The notes beneath the pieces were generated by a model, which was given only the letters and a program-made list of their open reading frames with translations, was not told the origin of the DNA and ran no database searches. Positions 1-8,731 of a stretch of DNA of 39,635 bases are shown here, one piece after another. Within the stretch, counting starts at the first letter, position 1. Each line of letters begins with the position of its first letter. This DNA is from Treponema sp. GTDB lineage: Bacteria > Spirochaetota > Spirochaetia > Treponematales > Treponemataceae. The position numbers and the translations under genes were made by a program. The DNA is taken from the NCBI GenBank assembly GCA_018384055.1, contig JAHAZL010000045.1, positions 1-39,635 on the forward strand, given 5' to 3'.

Positions 1-6
1 TACTTG

Positions 7-37
7 TATAATTTTTAGCTACATATATATATGGAGG
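7..37 (+). promoter_or_regulatory. ppdK -10 element and ribosome binding site
   Basis: A perfect TATAAT lies at 7-12 and a strong GGAGG at 33-37, seven bases before the ATG at 44. The -35 element would lie outside the window. The strong signals fit a highly expressed glycolytic gene. Confidence 0.6.
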
Positions 38-43
38 ACATTA

Positions 44-2962
44 ATGGCTAAGACCAAATATGTTTATTACTTTGGTGACGGTGATGCAGAAGGCGACGAG
101 TCAATGCGTCTCATCCTCGGTGGAAAGGGTGCTAACCTTGCTCAGATGGCAAAGAAACCTTTGAGCCTTCCAGTTCCATCAGGATTCACAATTTCTATCG
201 ACGTATGTCAGGAATACTACAAGCTTGGAAAGAAGTATCCTGCATCTCTCGCAGCAGAAGTACAGAAGTACCTCACAAAGCTCGAAAAGTCTATGGGCAA
301 GAAGCTCGGTGACGAAAAGGATCCACTCCTCGTTTCAGTTCGCTCAGGTGCAGCTGAATCTATGCCAGGTATGATGGATACAATCCTCAACCTCGGTCTC
401 AACGACAAGTCAGTTATCGGACTTGCAACAAAGACAAACAACGCTCGTTTCGCATGGGACGCATACCGCCGCTTCATCCAGATGTACGGTAACGTTGCTA
501 TGGGTGTTGACCACGACAAATTCGAAGAAATCCTTGACTCTGTAAAGAAGTCACGCGGTGTTAAGGAAGATGTTGAACTCAAGACAGAAGACCTCCAGGA
601 AGTTGTAGCTAAGTACAAGGCCATGTACAAGGCAGAAAAGGGCAAGGACTTCCCACAGGACCCACAGGAACAGATGTGGGGAGCTATCGGTGCCGTATTC
701 GGTTCATGGATGAACGATCGCGCTATCGTTTACCGCAAGCTCAACAACATTGATGAAAACAAGATTAAGGGTACAGCTGTTACTGTAATGGCAATGGTAT
801 TCGGTAACATGGGTGAAACATCAGGAACTGGTGTTGCATTCTCACGCGACCCATCAACAGGTGAAAACAAGTTCATGGCAGAATACCTCATCAACGCTCA
901 GGGTGAAGACGTTGTTGCCGGTATCCGTACTCCAATGGATATCTCTGCACTTGAAAAGCAGCAGCCAAAGATCTTTGCTGAAATCACAAAGATCCGCAAC
1001 CGCCTCGAAAAGCACTACCGCGACATGCAGGACATGGAATTCACAGTTCAGGAAGGAAAGCTCTTCATGCTCCAGTGCCGCAACGGTAAGCGCACAGGTC
1101 CAGCAGCTGTAAAGATGGCTGTAGACATGGTTGCAGAAAAGATGATCACAAAGGAAGAAGCACTTCTCCGCGTTAAGCCAGATCAGCTTGACCAGCTTCT
1201 CCACCCACAGTTCGACAAGACAGCCCTCAAGAATGCAAAGCCACTCGCTTCAGCTCTCAACGCATCTCCAGGTGCAGGTTGTGGTGCTATCGTATTCACA
1301 GCAGAAGAAGCTGTTGAATGGGACAAGGCTGGAAAGAAGGTAATGCTCGTTCGCAAGGAAACATCTCCAGATGATATCGCTGGTATGTACGTTGCACAGG
1401 GTATCCTTACTTCAACTGGTGGCCGTACATCACACGCAGCTGTTGTTGCCCGCGGTATGGGTACACCATGTGTTTGTGGTTGTGCAGAAGTTGTATTCCT
1501 CGACAAGGAAACAGTAAAGATCGGTGAAAAGACATTCAAGAAGGGTGACGTCATCTCTATCGACGGTTCAACAGGTAAGGTTTACGGTGAAGCTCTCGCA
1601 GTAACACCAGCAGCTGTATCTGGCGACCTCAAGACATTCCTCGGTTGGGCAGATGAAATCCGTGCAAAGTCAGTTCGCACAACAAAGTCTGGAAAGAAGG
1701 TTACAGGTTTCGGAGTTCTCGCAAACGCAGAACAGAACGAAGCAAAGCAGGCTTTCGACTTCGGTGCAGCTGGTATCGGTCTTTGCCGTACAGAACACAT
1801 GTTCTTCGAAGAACCAAAGCTTTCTTCATTCCAGAAGATGATCATCTCTGAAAATGCAGAAGCTCGTAAGGCTAACCTCAAGGCTATCCTCCCACTTCAG
1901 CAGAAGGACTTCTACGAAATCATCAAGACAATGGAAGGACGCTCTGTAACAATCCGTCTCCTTGACCCACCTCTTAACGAATTCGTACAGGCTGCAACTC
2001 CAGCTGAAGCAGAAGCACTCGCAAAGAAGCTTGGCGTTTCTGTAGAAACAATCAGCAAGAAGTATGCTGAACTCAACGAACACAACCCAATGCTCGGACA
2101 TCGTGGTTGCCGTCTCGCCATCACATACCCAGAAATCTACGAAATGCAGGTTGAAGCTATTGCTCGTGCAACAGCTCAGGCTCAGAAAGAAGGTCTCAAG
2201 AACGATGTTCGCATCATGATTCCTAACGTAACAACATTCGCAGAACTTAAGCAGATCCGCGCACAGGCAGAAGCAGTTATTGCAGCTGTAAACCAGGAAT
2301 GCGGAACAAAGCTCAAGTTCCAGATCGGATCTATGATCGAATTCCCACGTGCTGCTTGTAACGCTGACAAGATTGCAGAATATGCTGACTTCTTCTCATT
2401 CGGTACAAACGACCTTACTCAGACAACATACGGATTCTCACGCGATGACTACTCTAAGTTCATCGAATCATACCTTGATCAGAAGGTTCTCCTTAAGGAC
2501 CCATTTGCTACACTCGATGCAACTGGTGTTGGTGACATGATCGAAATCGCAGAAGCACGCGGACGTTCTGTAAACAAGGACCTCCACCTTGGCATCTGTG
2601 GTGAACACGGTGGTGACCCAGACTCAATCAAGCTTTGCTATGCTCTCGGTCTCAACTATGTATCTTGCTCTCCATTCCGCGTACCAGCAGCACGTCTCGC
2701 AGGTGCACAGGCAGTAATCGAAGCAGCAAAGGCAGCAAAGGCAGCTAAGGCTCCAGCAAAGAAGCCAGCAGCAAAGAAGGCAGCTCCTGCAAAGGCAGCA
2801 GCAAAGAAAGCTCCAGCTAAGAAAGTAGCAGAAAAGAAGGTAGCAGCAAAGAAGGCTCCTGCAAAGAAAGCAACAGCAGCTAAGAAGCCTGCAGCTAAGA
2901 AAGCTCCTGCAAAGAAGCCGGCAGCAAAAAAGGCTCCAGCAAAGAAGACAACAAAGAAATAA
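44..2962 (+). CDS. ppdK: Pyruvate, phosphate dikinase with lysine/alanine-rich C-terminal tail
   Basis: Interconverts pyruvate, ATP and Pi with PEP, AMP and PPi in the cytoplasm. In anaerobes it often replaces pyruvate kinase or serves gluconeogenesis. The order is normal: N-terminal ATP-grasp nucleotide-binding part, central phosphohistidine domain with GGRTSHAAVVARG (catalytic His near residue 464), and C-terminal PEP/pyruvate barrel ending with GICGEHGGDP (catalytic Cys). The enzyme fold seems complete by about residue 890. The last ~80 residues are almost only Lys, Ala and Pro in KKxxAKK-type repeats and resemble a histone H1 or AlgP tail; family members usually end near 875-900 residues. 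The tail is in frame and ends at a stop followed by terminator-like hairpins. Codon choice is strongly biased (AAG, CTC, GTT, CGC), as expected for high expression. Confidence 0.97.
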   Translation: MAKTKYVYYFGDGDAEGDESMRLILGGKGANLAQMAKKPLSLPVPSGFTISIDVCQEYYKLGKKYPASLAAEVQKYLTKLEKSMGKKLGDEKDPLLVSVRSGAAESMPGMMDTILNLGLNDKSVIGLATKTNNARFAWDAYRRFIQMYGNVAMGVDHDKFEEILDSVKKSRGVKEDVELKTEDLQEVVAKYKAMYKAEKGKDFPQDPQEQMWGAIGAVFGSWMNDRAIVYRKLNNIDENKIKGTAVTVMAMVFGNMGETSGTGVAFSRDPSTGENKFMAEYLINAQGEDVVAGIRTPMDISALEKQQPKIFAEITKIRNRLEKHYRDMQDMEFTVQEGKLFMLQCRNGKRTGPAAVKMAVDMVAEKMITKEEALLRVKPDQLDQLLHPQFDKTALKNAKPLASALNASPGAGCGAIVFTAEEAVEWDKAGKKVMLVRKETSPDDIAGMYVAQGILTSTGGRTSHAAVVARGMGTPCVCGCAEVVFLDKETVKIGEKTFKKGDVISIDGSTGKVYGEALAVTPAAVSGDLKTFLGWADEIRAKSVRTTKSGKKVTGFGVLANAEQNEAKQAFDFGAAGIGLCRTEHMFFEEPKLSSFQKMIISENAEARKANLKAILPLQQKDFYEIIKTMEGRSVTIRLLDPPLNEFVQAATPAEAEALAKKLGVSVETISKKYAELNEHNPMLGHRGCRLAITYPEIYEMQVEAIARATAQAQKEGLKNDVRIMIPNVTTFAELKQIRAQAEAVIAAVNQECGTKLKFQIGSMIEFPRAACNADKIAEYADFFSFGTNDLTQTTYGFSRDDYSKFIESYLDQKVLLKDPFATLDATGVGDMIEIAEARGRSVNKDLHLGICGEHGGDPDSIKLCYALGLNYVSCSPFRVPAARLAGAQAVIEAAKAAKAAKAPAKKPAAKKAAPAKAAAKKAPAKKVAEKKVAAKKAPAKKATAAKKPAAKKAPAKKPAAKKAPAKKTTKK

Positions 2963-2970
2963 GTCGTAGG

Positions 2971-2990
2971 AATCACAATTTGTGATTTTT
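2971..2990 (+). terminator. Possible first terminator of ppdK
   Basis: AATCACA pairs with TGTGATT around a three-base loop and runs into TTTTT, eight bases after the ppdK stop. The stem is AT-rich and weak, so it may only assist the hairpin further downstream. Confidence 0.45.
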
Positions 2991-3038
2991 ACTCTGCGGG
3001 TTTCCATGGGAATTCGCAGGTACTTGTTGTTAGACTTG

Positions 3039-3074
3039 AAACCCTCTCGGTAGAAATACTGGGAGGGTTTTTTA
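3039..3074 (+). terminator. Rho-independent terminator of ppdK
   Basis: AAACCCTC at 3039-3046 pairs with GAGGGTTT at 3063-3070 and leads into a T run. It is about 75 bases downstream of the ppdK stop. Confidence 0.7.
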
Positions 3075-3097
3075 TTTCCCTTCAGGCAGAAGTTACT

Positions 3098-3430
3098 TCC
3101 TGCGGCTTGAAAGGAGATCCATTGAGGGATGAAGGCAAATACGAAGCAAGGATTGCCTGCCATCTTTTACACAGGAAGGCAAGGGCATAGGCAAGCATTT
3201 CTTCGTTGCTGCGGTCCAGGATGTTGTACTGGACAAGCAGGCTTTCCATTGGCACGCCATATTTTCCCGCACCGTCAATAATATGCTTTATTGATGAAGG
3301 CTCATCGTGGAAAGAAAAAAAATATTGCTGATAAGTCCTTCTTCCCTTGCATGATGCTTTCTGAAACCTTCTTTCTTGATTTCTACAGGGAATTTTGAAG
3401 AAAGAAGGATTTTGTTAAGGAAATTTAAAA
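3098..3430 (-). pseudogene. Decayed or frameshifted gene fragment, function unknown
   Basis: On the minus strand, one frame reads protein-like sequence containing NKILLSSKFPVEIKKEGFRK from about 3420 down to 3315. Another frame continues with IIDGAGKYGVPMESLLVQYN and ends at a stop near 3098. The two open stretches meet at a run of eight A bases (3312-3319), consistent with a homopolymer frameshift. No start codon is available upstream; a stop closes the frame near 3440. I do not recognise the family. It accounts for most of the 500-base gap between ppdK and the DUF2974 gene. A sequencing error or chance open frame are the alternatives. Confidence 0.35.
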
Positions 3431-3456
3431 TTATATACCGTCAGCCATCCATGAGC

Positions 3457-3468
3457 TATAATTGAAGC
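3457..3468 (+). promoter_or_regulatory. -10 element directly before the DUF2974 gene (leaderless candidate)
   Basis: TATAAT at 3457-3462 is only six bases before the ATG at 3469, and there is no Shine-Dalgarno sequence. The hexamer 17 bases further upstream (TATACC) is a poor -35. If used, transcription would start at or next to the start codon. Confidence 0.4.
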
Positions 3469-4599
3469 ATGGCAGATTTTTTTGAATATGTTTTCTGGCG
3501 CGGGGATGTAGAATTTTCGTCATCGGAATTCAATCCCGTAGATGCACTGATTTTTTCTCAGGTTTCCTACATGAATTTTGACGGACTGATTCCATGCGGT
3601 TATGACAGGTCCATTACGGTAAAGGAACTTTTCAGCAGGTTTAAAAAATCTCCGGACTTTGCAAAAAGAAAGAACATAGGCGTAGTAATAAATCCAAAGA
3701 CAAATGACCTCTTTGAAAAGATTGCTGACTCAAATCGCTTTGGAAAGGTAAAGCTATGCGGCTGGAAAAACAGGTACTCGGAAAAAACAGAAGAACAGTT
3801 CCTTGCATTCACTGCATTCATAGAAGATTTTGCCCTCATAGTTTTTCGTGGAACTGATGACACCATTGTTGGCTGGAAGGAAGATTTTAACCTGGCTTTT
3901 GGAGAAGAAATAGAAGCCCAGAAGGATGCACTGGAATATGTAAATTCCTTCATCGAAAAAAATCCAAATGTTGAAGTAAAAATTGCAGGTCATTCAAAAG
4001 GCGGCAACCTTGCAATCTATTCAGCTGCAAAAGCAAAAAAAACAAGGCAGATTTCTGAAGTGTATAACTTTGACGGCCCTGGATTTTCAAAGGAAGACCT
4101 TGAAAGCAGAAGCTTTAAAAAAATACAGCCAAAGGTAAAATCCTTTTATCCTGAATGTTCAATAATCGGAATGCTGTTCAATCATTTTCCGGAATACAAA
4201 ATCGTTGGCAGTACGGAAAAACTTTTGATGCAGCATGATGCCATGAGCTGGAAAATTCATCCGACTTCATTTGAAGAAGTAAAATCTTTTGACAGGAAAA
4301 GCCGCTTTATAGAAAAGACTTTCAATTCATGGTATATGGGCCTTTCGGCAGACCAGAGGACACAATTTGTTGAAACGATCTTTGATGCCCTCTTTGCATC
4401 AAGCGCAAAGAATTTTACGGAGTTTACCCAAAACTGGGAAAAAAGTTTCCAGGCAATTTTGAAGACTGCATGGGAACAGGATTTTGAAATGAGGAAATCA
4501 AACCTTAAGATAATCGGCCAGCTGCTGGATGAAGCAAGAAAGAATCTGGATGAGGCCATGCATTCAGACTACGGATCAAAGGACAGGACTGAACATTGA
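3469..4599 (+). CDS. DUF2974 (Mbeg1-like) alpha/beta-hydrolase protein
   Basis: Predicted cytoplasmic lipase-like hydrolase of 376 residues; the substrate is not known from sequence. It shows the lipase-class-3-like pattern of this family: FRGTDD near residue 125 (oxyanion-hole region) and the nucleophile elbow GHSKGG with Ser about residue 176. An Asp-containing turn (FDGPGF) and a later His (near LLMQHDAMSW) are candidate triad partners. No signal peptide or membrane segment is apparent. It stands alone, with remnant sequence on both sides. No Shine-Dalgarno precedes the ATG; a TATAAT lies six bases upstream instead. Confidence in family is high and in enzymatic role moderate. Confidence 0.85.
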   Translation: MADFFEYVFWRGDVEFSSSEFNPVDALIFSQVSYMNFDGLIPCGYDRSITVKELFSRFKKSPDFAKRKNIGVVINPKTNDLFEKIADSNRFGKVKLCGWKNRYSEKTEEQFLAFTAFIEDFALIVFRGTDDTIVGWKEDFNLAFGEEIEAQKDALEYVNSFIEKNPNVEVKIAGHSKGGNLAIYSAAKAKKTRQISEVYNFDGPGFSKEDLESRSFKKIQPKVKSFYPECSIIGMLFNHFPEYKIVGSTEKLLMQHDAMSWKIHPTSFEEVKSFDRKSRFIEKTFNSWYMGLSADQRTQFVETIFDALFASSAKNFTEFTQNWEKSFQAILKTAWEQDFEMRKSNLKIIGQLLDEARKNLDEAMHSDYGSKDRTEH

Positions 4600-5034
4600 A
4601 GGAAAATCAATCGGCCAGTTCTGTGATGCGGCAGCCGTTTCTGCAGTTTCCAACGGAAGCCACATCATGATGACCATTTCCAATCTTCATTTAACGCAAA
4701 GATTTTGAAACTTGGAACTCCAGTTGCTTTCCAGGACCTGCTCGTAAGCATCTCCTTTTTCTTTTTGAATGCCATCGTCAATTCCATGGGTGTTGTTGCC
4801 AGTGCAGGAATCGGCATTGCAGAAAAACTCTAAGGGGCCGTCATGCTCCATGGAATCTTCGGTGCCTTCTGCATTCGCGTTCCCATGTCTTTTGTAATAA
4901 ATCATTTCTATCCCGATTCGATTTTCTATCTTTCCCTTGCAACTCCAAGCTCAACGGTAATGCAGATTGTCCTTTGCTTCATCTACCTGAAAATTTTCTG
5001 GAATGATGTAAAGCAAAACAGGCTGCAAAAATAA
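4600..5034 (+). pseudogene. Remnant of a MATE-family multidrug/Na+ exporter gene
   Basis: Three pieces of a MATE transporter are collapsed into about 435 bases. An N-terminal-like piece with IGQFCDAAAVSAVSNGS ends in a stop near 4707. A middle piece in another frame, with LKLGTPVAFQDLL and NSMGVVASAGIGIAEKL, stops near 4832. A C-terminal piece with IFGAFCIRVPMSFVINHF and LATPSSTVMQIVLCFIY ends at 5034. An intact MATE protein has about 440-460 residues and 12 helices, so most of the gene is gone. The pattern indicates at least two internal deletions. It begins at the end of the DUF2974 gene and runs to within 22 bases of the convergent folA. Confidence 0.75.
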
Positions 5035-5055
5035 ATCCGTGTGAAAGGATTCCTT

Positions 5056-5583
5056 CTATTTTTCGTATGTTATGATTTCCGAATGTTCGCCGTTTTTTTG
5101 TCTGGCAATGATTTTCCATCCTTCGGGAAGCCCTGGCATAAATGCGGTTGCATCCGGAAACCTTGCATTGAAAACCGTTCCATAGATTTTTCCGTCAACA
5201 AGATTATTGCTAAAGGAATACTCAAAGAGTTTTGCACCGCCGATGAGGAACATTTTCTGCCCTGAAAATTTTTCATCTGCAAAATAGTTCAGGGCTGATT
5301 CAAGAGATTTGAAAAAATTGAATTGCTTTTCGTCTACGGCAATTTCGCCACCGCAATTTCTGTCTATTACGACATTGATTCTTTCTGGAAGCGGTTTCTT
5401 AAAAGTTCTGTAAGTGTTGAATCCCATGATTACAATGCCACCCATGGTCACGTTTTTAAAATGAGTCATGTCATTTTTTGCATCTTCCGAAAGTTCAGGG
5501 ACATTCTTCCACGGAAGGCTTCCGTCCGAAAGTGAGAATTCTCCGTTGAGGCCGCGGGCAAAAATTGCATTGAGATGGTTCAT
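5056..5583 (-). CDS. folA: Dihydrofolate reductase
   Basis: Reduces dihydrofolate to tetrahydrofolate with NADPH for thymidylate, purine and one-carbon metabolism; cytoplasmic. The 175-residue protein has the family's landmarks: an N-terminal strand followed by LPW, a helix ending in MTHFKNVTMGG, IVIMGFNTYRTF for cofactor binding, a P-L-x-R-INVVI segment, and KMFLIGGAKLFEYS before the C-terminal strands. The ATG at 5583 was chosen because the protein alignment starts there; upstream codons to 5622 would add a non-family extension. No Shine-Dalgarno is visible; a TACTAT lies nine bases before the ATG. The gene is divergent from the ABC lipoprotein gene. Confidence 0.9.
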   Translation of the reverse strand: MNHLNAIFARGLNGEFSLSDGSLPWKNVPELSEDAKNDMTHFKNVTMGGIVIMGFNTYRTFKKPLPERINVVIDRNCGGEIAVDEKQFNFFKSLESALNYFADEKFSGQKMFLIGGAKLFEYSFSNNLVDGKIYGTVFNARFPDATAFMPGLPEGWKIIARQKNGEHSEIITYEK

Positions 5584-5592
5584 GTTTTTAGA

Positions 5593-5619
5593 ATAGTAAA
5601 AAGCTTGAAAAAATACTAT
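5593..5619. repeat. Small inverted repeat between folA and the ABC operon
   Basis: ATAGTA at 5593-5598 and TACTAT at 5614-5619 form a short inverted repeat in the 55-base divergent region. The left arm, read on the minus strand, is also the -10-like hexamer before folA. It could be an operator, but six bases is within chance. Confidence 0.25.
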
Positions 5620-5638
5620 CATTAAAGCGGTGGGAAAA

Positions 5639-7468
5639 ATGAAAAAGACAATCTATGCATCCTCAATGTTTTTTGCCTGTGCACTGGCATTTGTTTCGTG
5701 CGGGCAGAAAACACCTGAAATGACTCTCGAAGAAATCGAAGACTATCGCGCCCATGCAGGCCAGCATCTTCTTGAAAGAACTGTGTACAAGCCATATACG
5801 GGTCAGGAATTCATACCCGGAAAAGAAGGCGGCATCTGGAACAATTCAATTCTTGCAGATCCCAAAACCTTTAACCATCTCATTGCAGAAAGGGACGGAT
5901 CTTCCAGCGCCCTTGTGGAAATGACTACTGAATGGCTTGTGGACTATGATCCCATAAAAAAAGAATGGATTCCAAAGGCTGCTTTTTTTGAAGTTGAAAC
6001 GGATGAAGAAAAAGGGACATTGACCGTCCACTATACTCTGCGTGATGAAATGGTCTGGTCCTGGTACGGGAAAAAAGAGACGGCTCCCGTTACAAGCGAT
6101 GACATTGTTTACTGGTACAACGAAATTGAAGGCGACGAAGTTTTCCAGAGTTCCGGTTACGGCGGACAGTTCCTTGAACTTGAAAATGGTGAACAGGGAC
6201 ACATTGAATGCGTAAAAGTTGACGACAGGAAATTCGACTTTGTTTTCCCCCGCATAGTTGCAGAACCATTGCTTACCACAAACTGTTCCATCAAGCCTTC
6301 ATTCATCTATAAAAAGGCAAAGGAAGAAAAAGGCGCAGATGGGGTAAAAGATCTTTTCAATGCATCCGGGGATCCAAAGGAAATTCCTTCCTGCGGCAAA
6401 TGGCAGTTTGCAGAATACAAGCCTGCACAGAGAATAGTTTACAGGCGAAATCCAAATTACTGGGAAAAGGACAGCAACGGTAAAACCATCCCTTATCAGG
6501 AAACCATGATCTGTCAAATAGTAGGTGACCAGAACACTTCATACCTTTTGTTCAAGCAGGGAAAATTAGAAAGCTATGGTCCTCGTCCTGAAGAAGTTGA
6601 TGAAGTAGTAAATTCACAGAAGAACGGCTATACGGTCTACAGGGCAGACGGTTCCTTCAGCGCTCCTTTCTGGAGTTTCAATCAGAATCCTAAGAACAAG
6701 GACAGCCAGTATTACAAGTGGTTCTGCAGGAAGGAATTCCGCCAGGCCATGAGCTGTCTTTTAAATCGAGAAAGAATCATCCAGCAGACATACCGTGGCC
6801 TTGGAGATCCCTGCTATTCTTTCTTTGCAAAACCCAATGCCTTCTATGATGAAAAAATCAATCTAAAGTACCGCTACAATGTGGAGCAGGCAAAAGAACT
6901 TCTTGCAAAAGCTGGAATTAAGCCGGATGCAAAGGGCGTGATGCGTGACTGGGATAATGTTCCCGTCGAATTCGACCTTACAATCAATGCATCAAGCAGC
7001 ACGACAAGCGATATAGCACAGATAATAGCTGACGAATGTTCGTTAGTTGGCATAAAGGTTAACGTCCGTCAGACTGATTTTCAGAAAATAGTTGAGATGC
7101 TTACTTCAACTTACGACTGGCAGTCTCTTATAATAAGTTTAAGTGGAGGAAGCATTTTCCCGTCTCAGGGAAGCAATGTTTGGGTAAGCTACGGAAACCT
7201 TCACCTCTGGTATCCCCTTCAGCCAAAACCCGCAACTGAATGGGAGGCAAGGGTAGACTGGCTTTACAACAATGCAAGCTATACCATCGACAAAGTTCAG
7301 GCAAAAAAATACTGGGACGAATATCAGGAAATCTACCTTGAGCAGTGTCCCATCATCTACCTTGTAAGTCCGAGAAGTTTCTATGCAATCCAGAATAAAT
7401 GGAATCAGGAAAATTTCTATTATGACAACATGTACGGCGCAAGAACGGAATATGTTTTTGCACAGTGA
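5639..7468 (+). CDS. ABC transporter substrate-binding lipoprotein, peptide type (SBP family 5)
   Basis: Extracytoplasmic receptor that captures a peptide-like solute and delivers it to the permeases encoded directly downstream. An N-terminal signal ends in the lipobox AFVSCG (lipidated Cys about residue 21), so it is a membrane-anchored lipoprotein. The 609-residue chain has the SBP_bac_5 layout, with early WNNSILADPKTFNHL, then YRRNPNYWEKD and LNRERIIQQTYRGLGDPC, typical of OppA/DppA-like proteins. I start at ATG 5639 rather than the in-frame GTG nine bases earlier, since the GTG overlaps the GGTGGG that would serve as ribosome binding site. First gene of a four-gene operon. The substrate cannot be read from sequence; oligopeptides are most likely, sugars possible. 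Confidence 0.9.
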   Translation: MKKTIYASSMFFACALAFVSCGQKTPEMTLEEIEDYRAHAGQHLLERTVYKPYTGQEFIPGKEGGIWNNSILADPKTFNHLIAERDGSSSALVEMTTEWLVDYDPIKKEWIPKAAFFEVETDEEKGTLTVHYTLRDEMVWSWYGKKETAPVTSDDIVYWYNEIEGDEVFQSSGYGGQFLELENGEQGHIECVKVDDRKFDFVFPRIVAEPLLTTNCSIKPSFIYKKAKEEKGADGVKDLFNASGDPKEIPSCGKWQFAEYKPAQRIVYRRNPNYWEKDSNGKTIPYQETMICQIVGDQNTSYLLFKQGKLESYGPRPEEVDEVVNSQKNGYTVYRADGSFSAPFWSFNQNPKNKDSQYYKWFCRKEFRQAMSCLLNRERIIQQTYRGLGDPCYSFFAKPNAFYDEKINLKYRYNVEQAKELLAKAGIKPDAKGVMRDWDNVPVEFDLTINASSSTTSDIAQIIADECSLVGIKVNVRQTDFQKIVEMLTSTYDWQSLIISLSGGSIFPSQGSNVWVSYGNLHLWYPLQPKPATEWEARVDWLYNNASYTIDKVQAKKYWDEYQEIYLEQCPIIYLVSPRSFYAIQNKWNQENFYYDNMYGARTEYVFAQ

Positions 7469-7483
7469 TCAGGCGGAGATAAA

Positions 7484-8575
7484 ATGAAAACATTCAGCAA
7501 GTTGAAATCTACGGTGGTTTATCCGTGGACGGTGTTCCGTAAAAAAGTTCCCCTTGGGTCTTTCATAGTAAGCCGAATCGTCACAATGATTGTACTTCTG
7601 TATCTTCTTGGTTTTGCGCTGTTCGGCCTTATGGAACTTGCTCCTGGAGACATTGTTGACCAGATGATGAGCCAGCAGATCATGACGGAAATGTCTGCGG
7701 GAAAAACAAAGCAGTCAGTTCAGGATGCAAAATTTTCAGAAGAGCAGGAACAGAAGCTTCGCGAGGAATTTGGAATCGACAAGCCTTTCTATGTTCAGTA
7801 CGGAGCATGGCTCAAGCGCGTTGTAATCCATCACGATTTGGGAACAAGTTTGATTTCAAGAGCGCCGGTAAGTTTCCTGATCAGTTCAAGAATCTGGAAT
7901 TCGGTTTTATTGAATTTGATTTCTCTTGTATTCATTACGGCTTTTTCATTCCTGCTGGGCGTTTACTTTTCTTCCAAGGCGGGAACCAGAACGGACATAG
8001 CGGCAACTTTCTTTGCCCTGTTCTTCCACGCTTTCCCTGGAATCCTTCTTTTGATTTTGCTTCAGCTCTTTGCATCTTTGACGGGTCTTTTTCCTGTAAC
8101 TGCATATCCTGAATTCCCTTTCAGCGAGGCACCGGTAAAATTTACATTCAGCTACATGCACCATATTTTCCTTCCGTTGCTTGCTTCCTTTCTTGGCGGC
8201 ATAGGTGGCACCATGAGGATGATCCGTTCAACAATGCTTGACCAGATGGGGATGCCTTACATCATGGCCTTGCGTGCAAGGGGAATCAGTGAGCGACGCG
8301 TTTACCTTAACCATGCTTTTAAAAACACATTGAATCCTTACATCACCGGCAGTGCAAATCTTCTTGCGGGTCTTTTCAGCGGAAGCCTTATTCTTGAAAT
8401 CATATTTGCATATCCTGGAATCGGTCGCCTCATGTATGAAGCGGTAACACAGCAGGATGTAAATCTCGTTCTTGCAAACAGCATGTTCGTTTCGGCCCTT
8501 GTTCTTGCGGGCATGGTCATCTCGGACATTCTTCTTGCGGTTGTGGATCCAAGAATCAGATACGGAGCAAACTGA
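7484..8575 (+). CDS. OppB-like ABC permease
   Basis: First integral-membrane half of a peptide-type importer, 363 residues. An N-terminal helix near residues 30-52 is followed by the family motif ELAPGDIVD, then a cluster of helices. The coupling (EAA-like) loop near residues 255-275 reads MALRARGISERRVYLNHAFK, the cytoplasmic contact for the ATPase. The C-terminal FAYPGIGRLMYEAV and DPRIRYG are characteristic of OppB/DppB. GGAG precedes the ATG, and it starts 15 bases after the lipoprotein gene. A palindromic repeat separates it from the next operon gene. Confidence 0.92.
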   Translation: MKTFSKLKSTVVYPWTVFRKKVPLGSFIVSRIVTMIVLLYLLGFALFGLMELAPGDIVDQMMSQQIMTEMSAGKTKQSVQDAKFSEEQEQKLREEFGIDKPFYVQYGAWLKRVVIHHDLGTSLISRAPVSFLISSRIWNSVLLNLISLVFITAFSFLLGVYFSSKAGTRTDIAATFFALFFHAFPGILLLILLQLFASLTGLFPVTAYPEFPFSEAPVKFTFSYMHHIFLPLLASFLGGIGGTMRMIRSTMLDQMGMPYIMALRARGISERRVYLNHAFKNTLNPYITGSANLLAGLFSGSLILEIIFAYPGIGRLMYEAVTQQDVNLVLANSMFVSALVLAGMVISDILLAVVDPRIRYGAN

Positions 8576-8586
8576 AGCGTGAAACA

Positions 8587-8714
8587 CGTCATTGGCAGCA
8601 TGACATATGGATTGCCACGCCGCTTCTCGGCTCGCAATGACGGGTGGAACATGTTATAGCAGTGGCATAAAAGATACGTCATTGCGAGGAGCCGCAGGCG
8701 ACGAAGCAATCCAT
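8587..8714. repeat. Palindromic GTCAT-type repeat element inside the ABC operon
   Basis: Two inverted copies of a ~37-base unit face each other. Copy A at 8607-8642 begins ATGGATTGCC and ends CGCAATGACG. Copy B at 8677-8714 begins CGTCATTGCG and ends AGCAATCCAT. A further partial unit, CGTCATTG, lies at 8587-8594, and GTCAT/ATGAC make a small hairpin at 8588-8604. RNA from this region would fold into a long stem between oppB and the oppC-oppD fusion. It resembles the short non-coding palindromic repeats spread through many genomes and explains the 156-base gap inside the operon. It carries no transposase. Confidence 0.75.
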
Positions 8715-8731
8715 CATAGATAGGAGTAAGA

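Noticed and set aside
2624..3163. Open frames antisense to the ppdK tail rich in Cys/Leu/Phe
   Set aside because: They are the complement of the Lys/Ala repeats, and the composition follows from that repeat.
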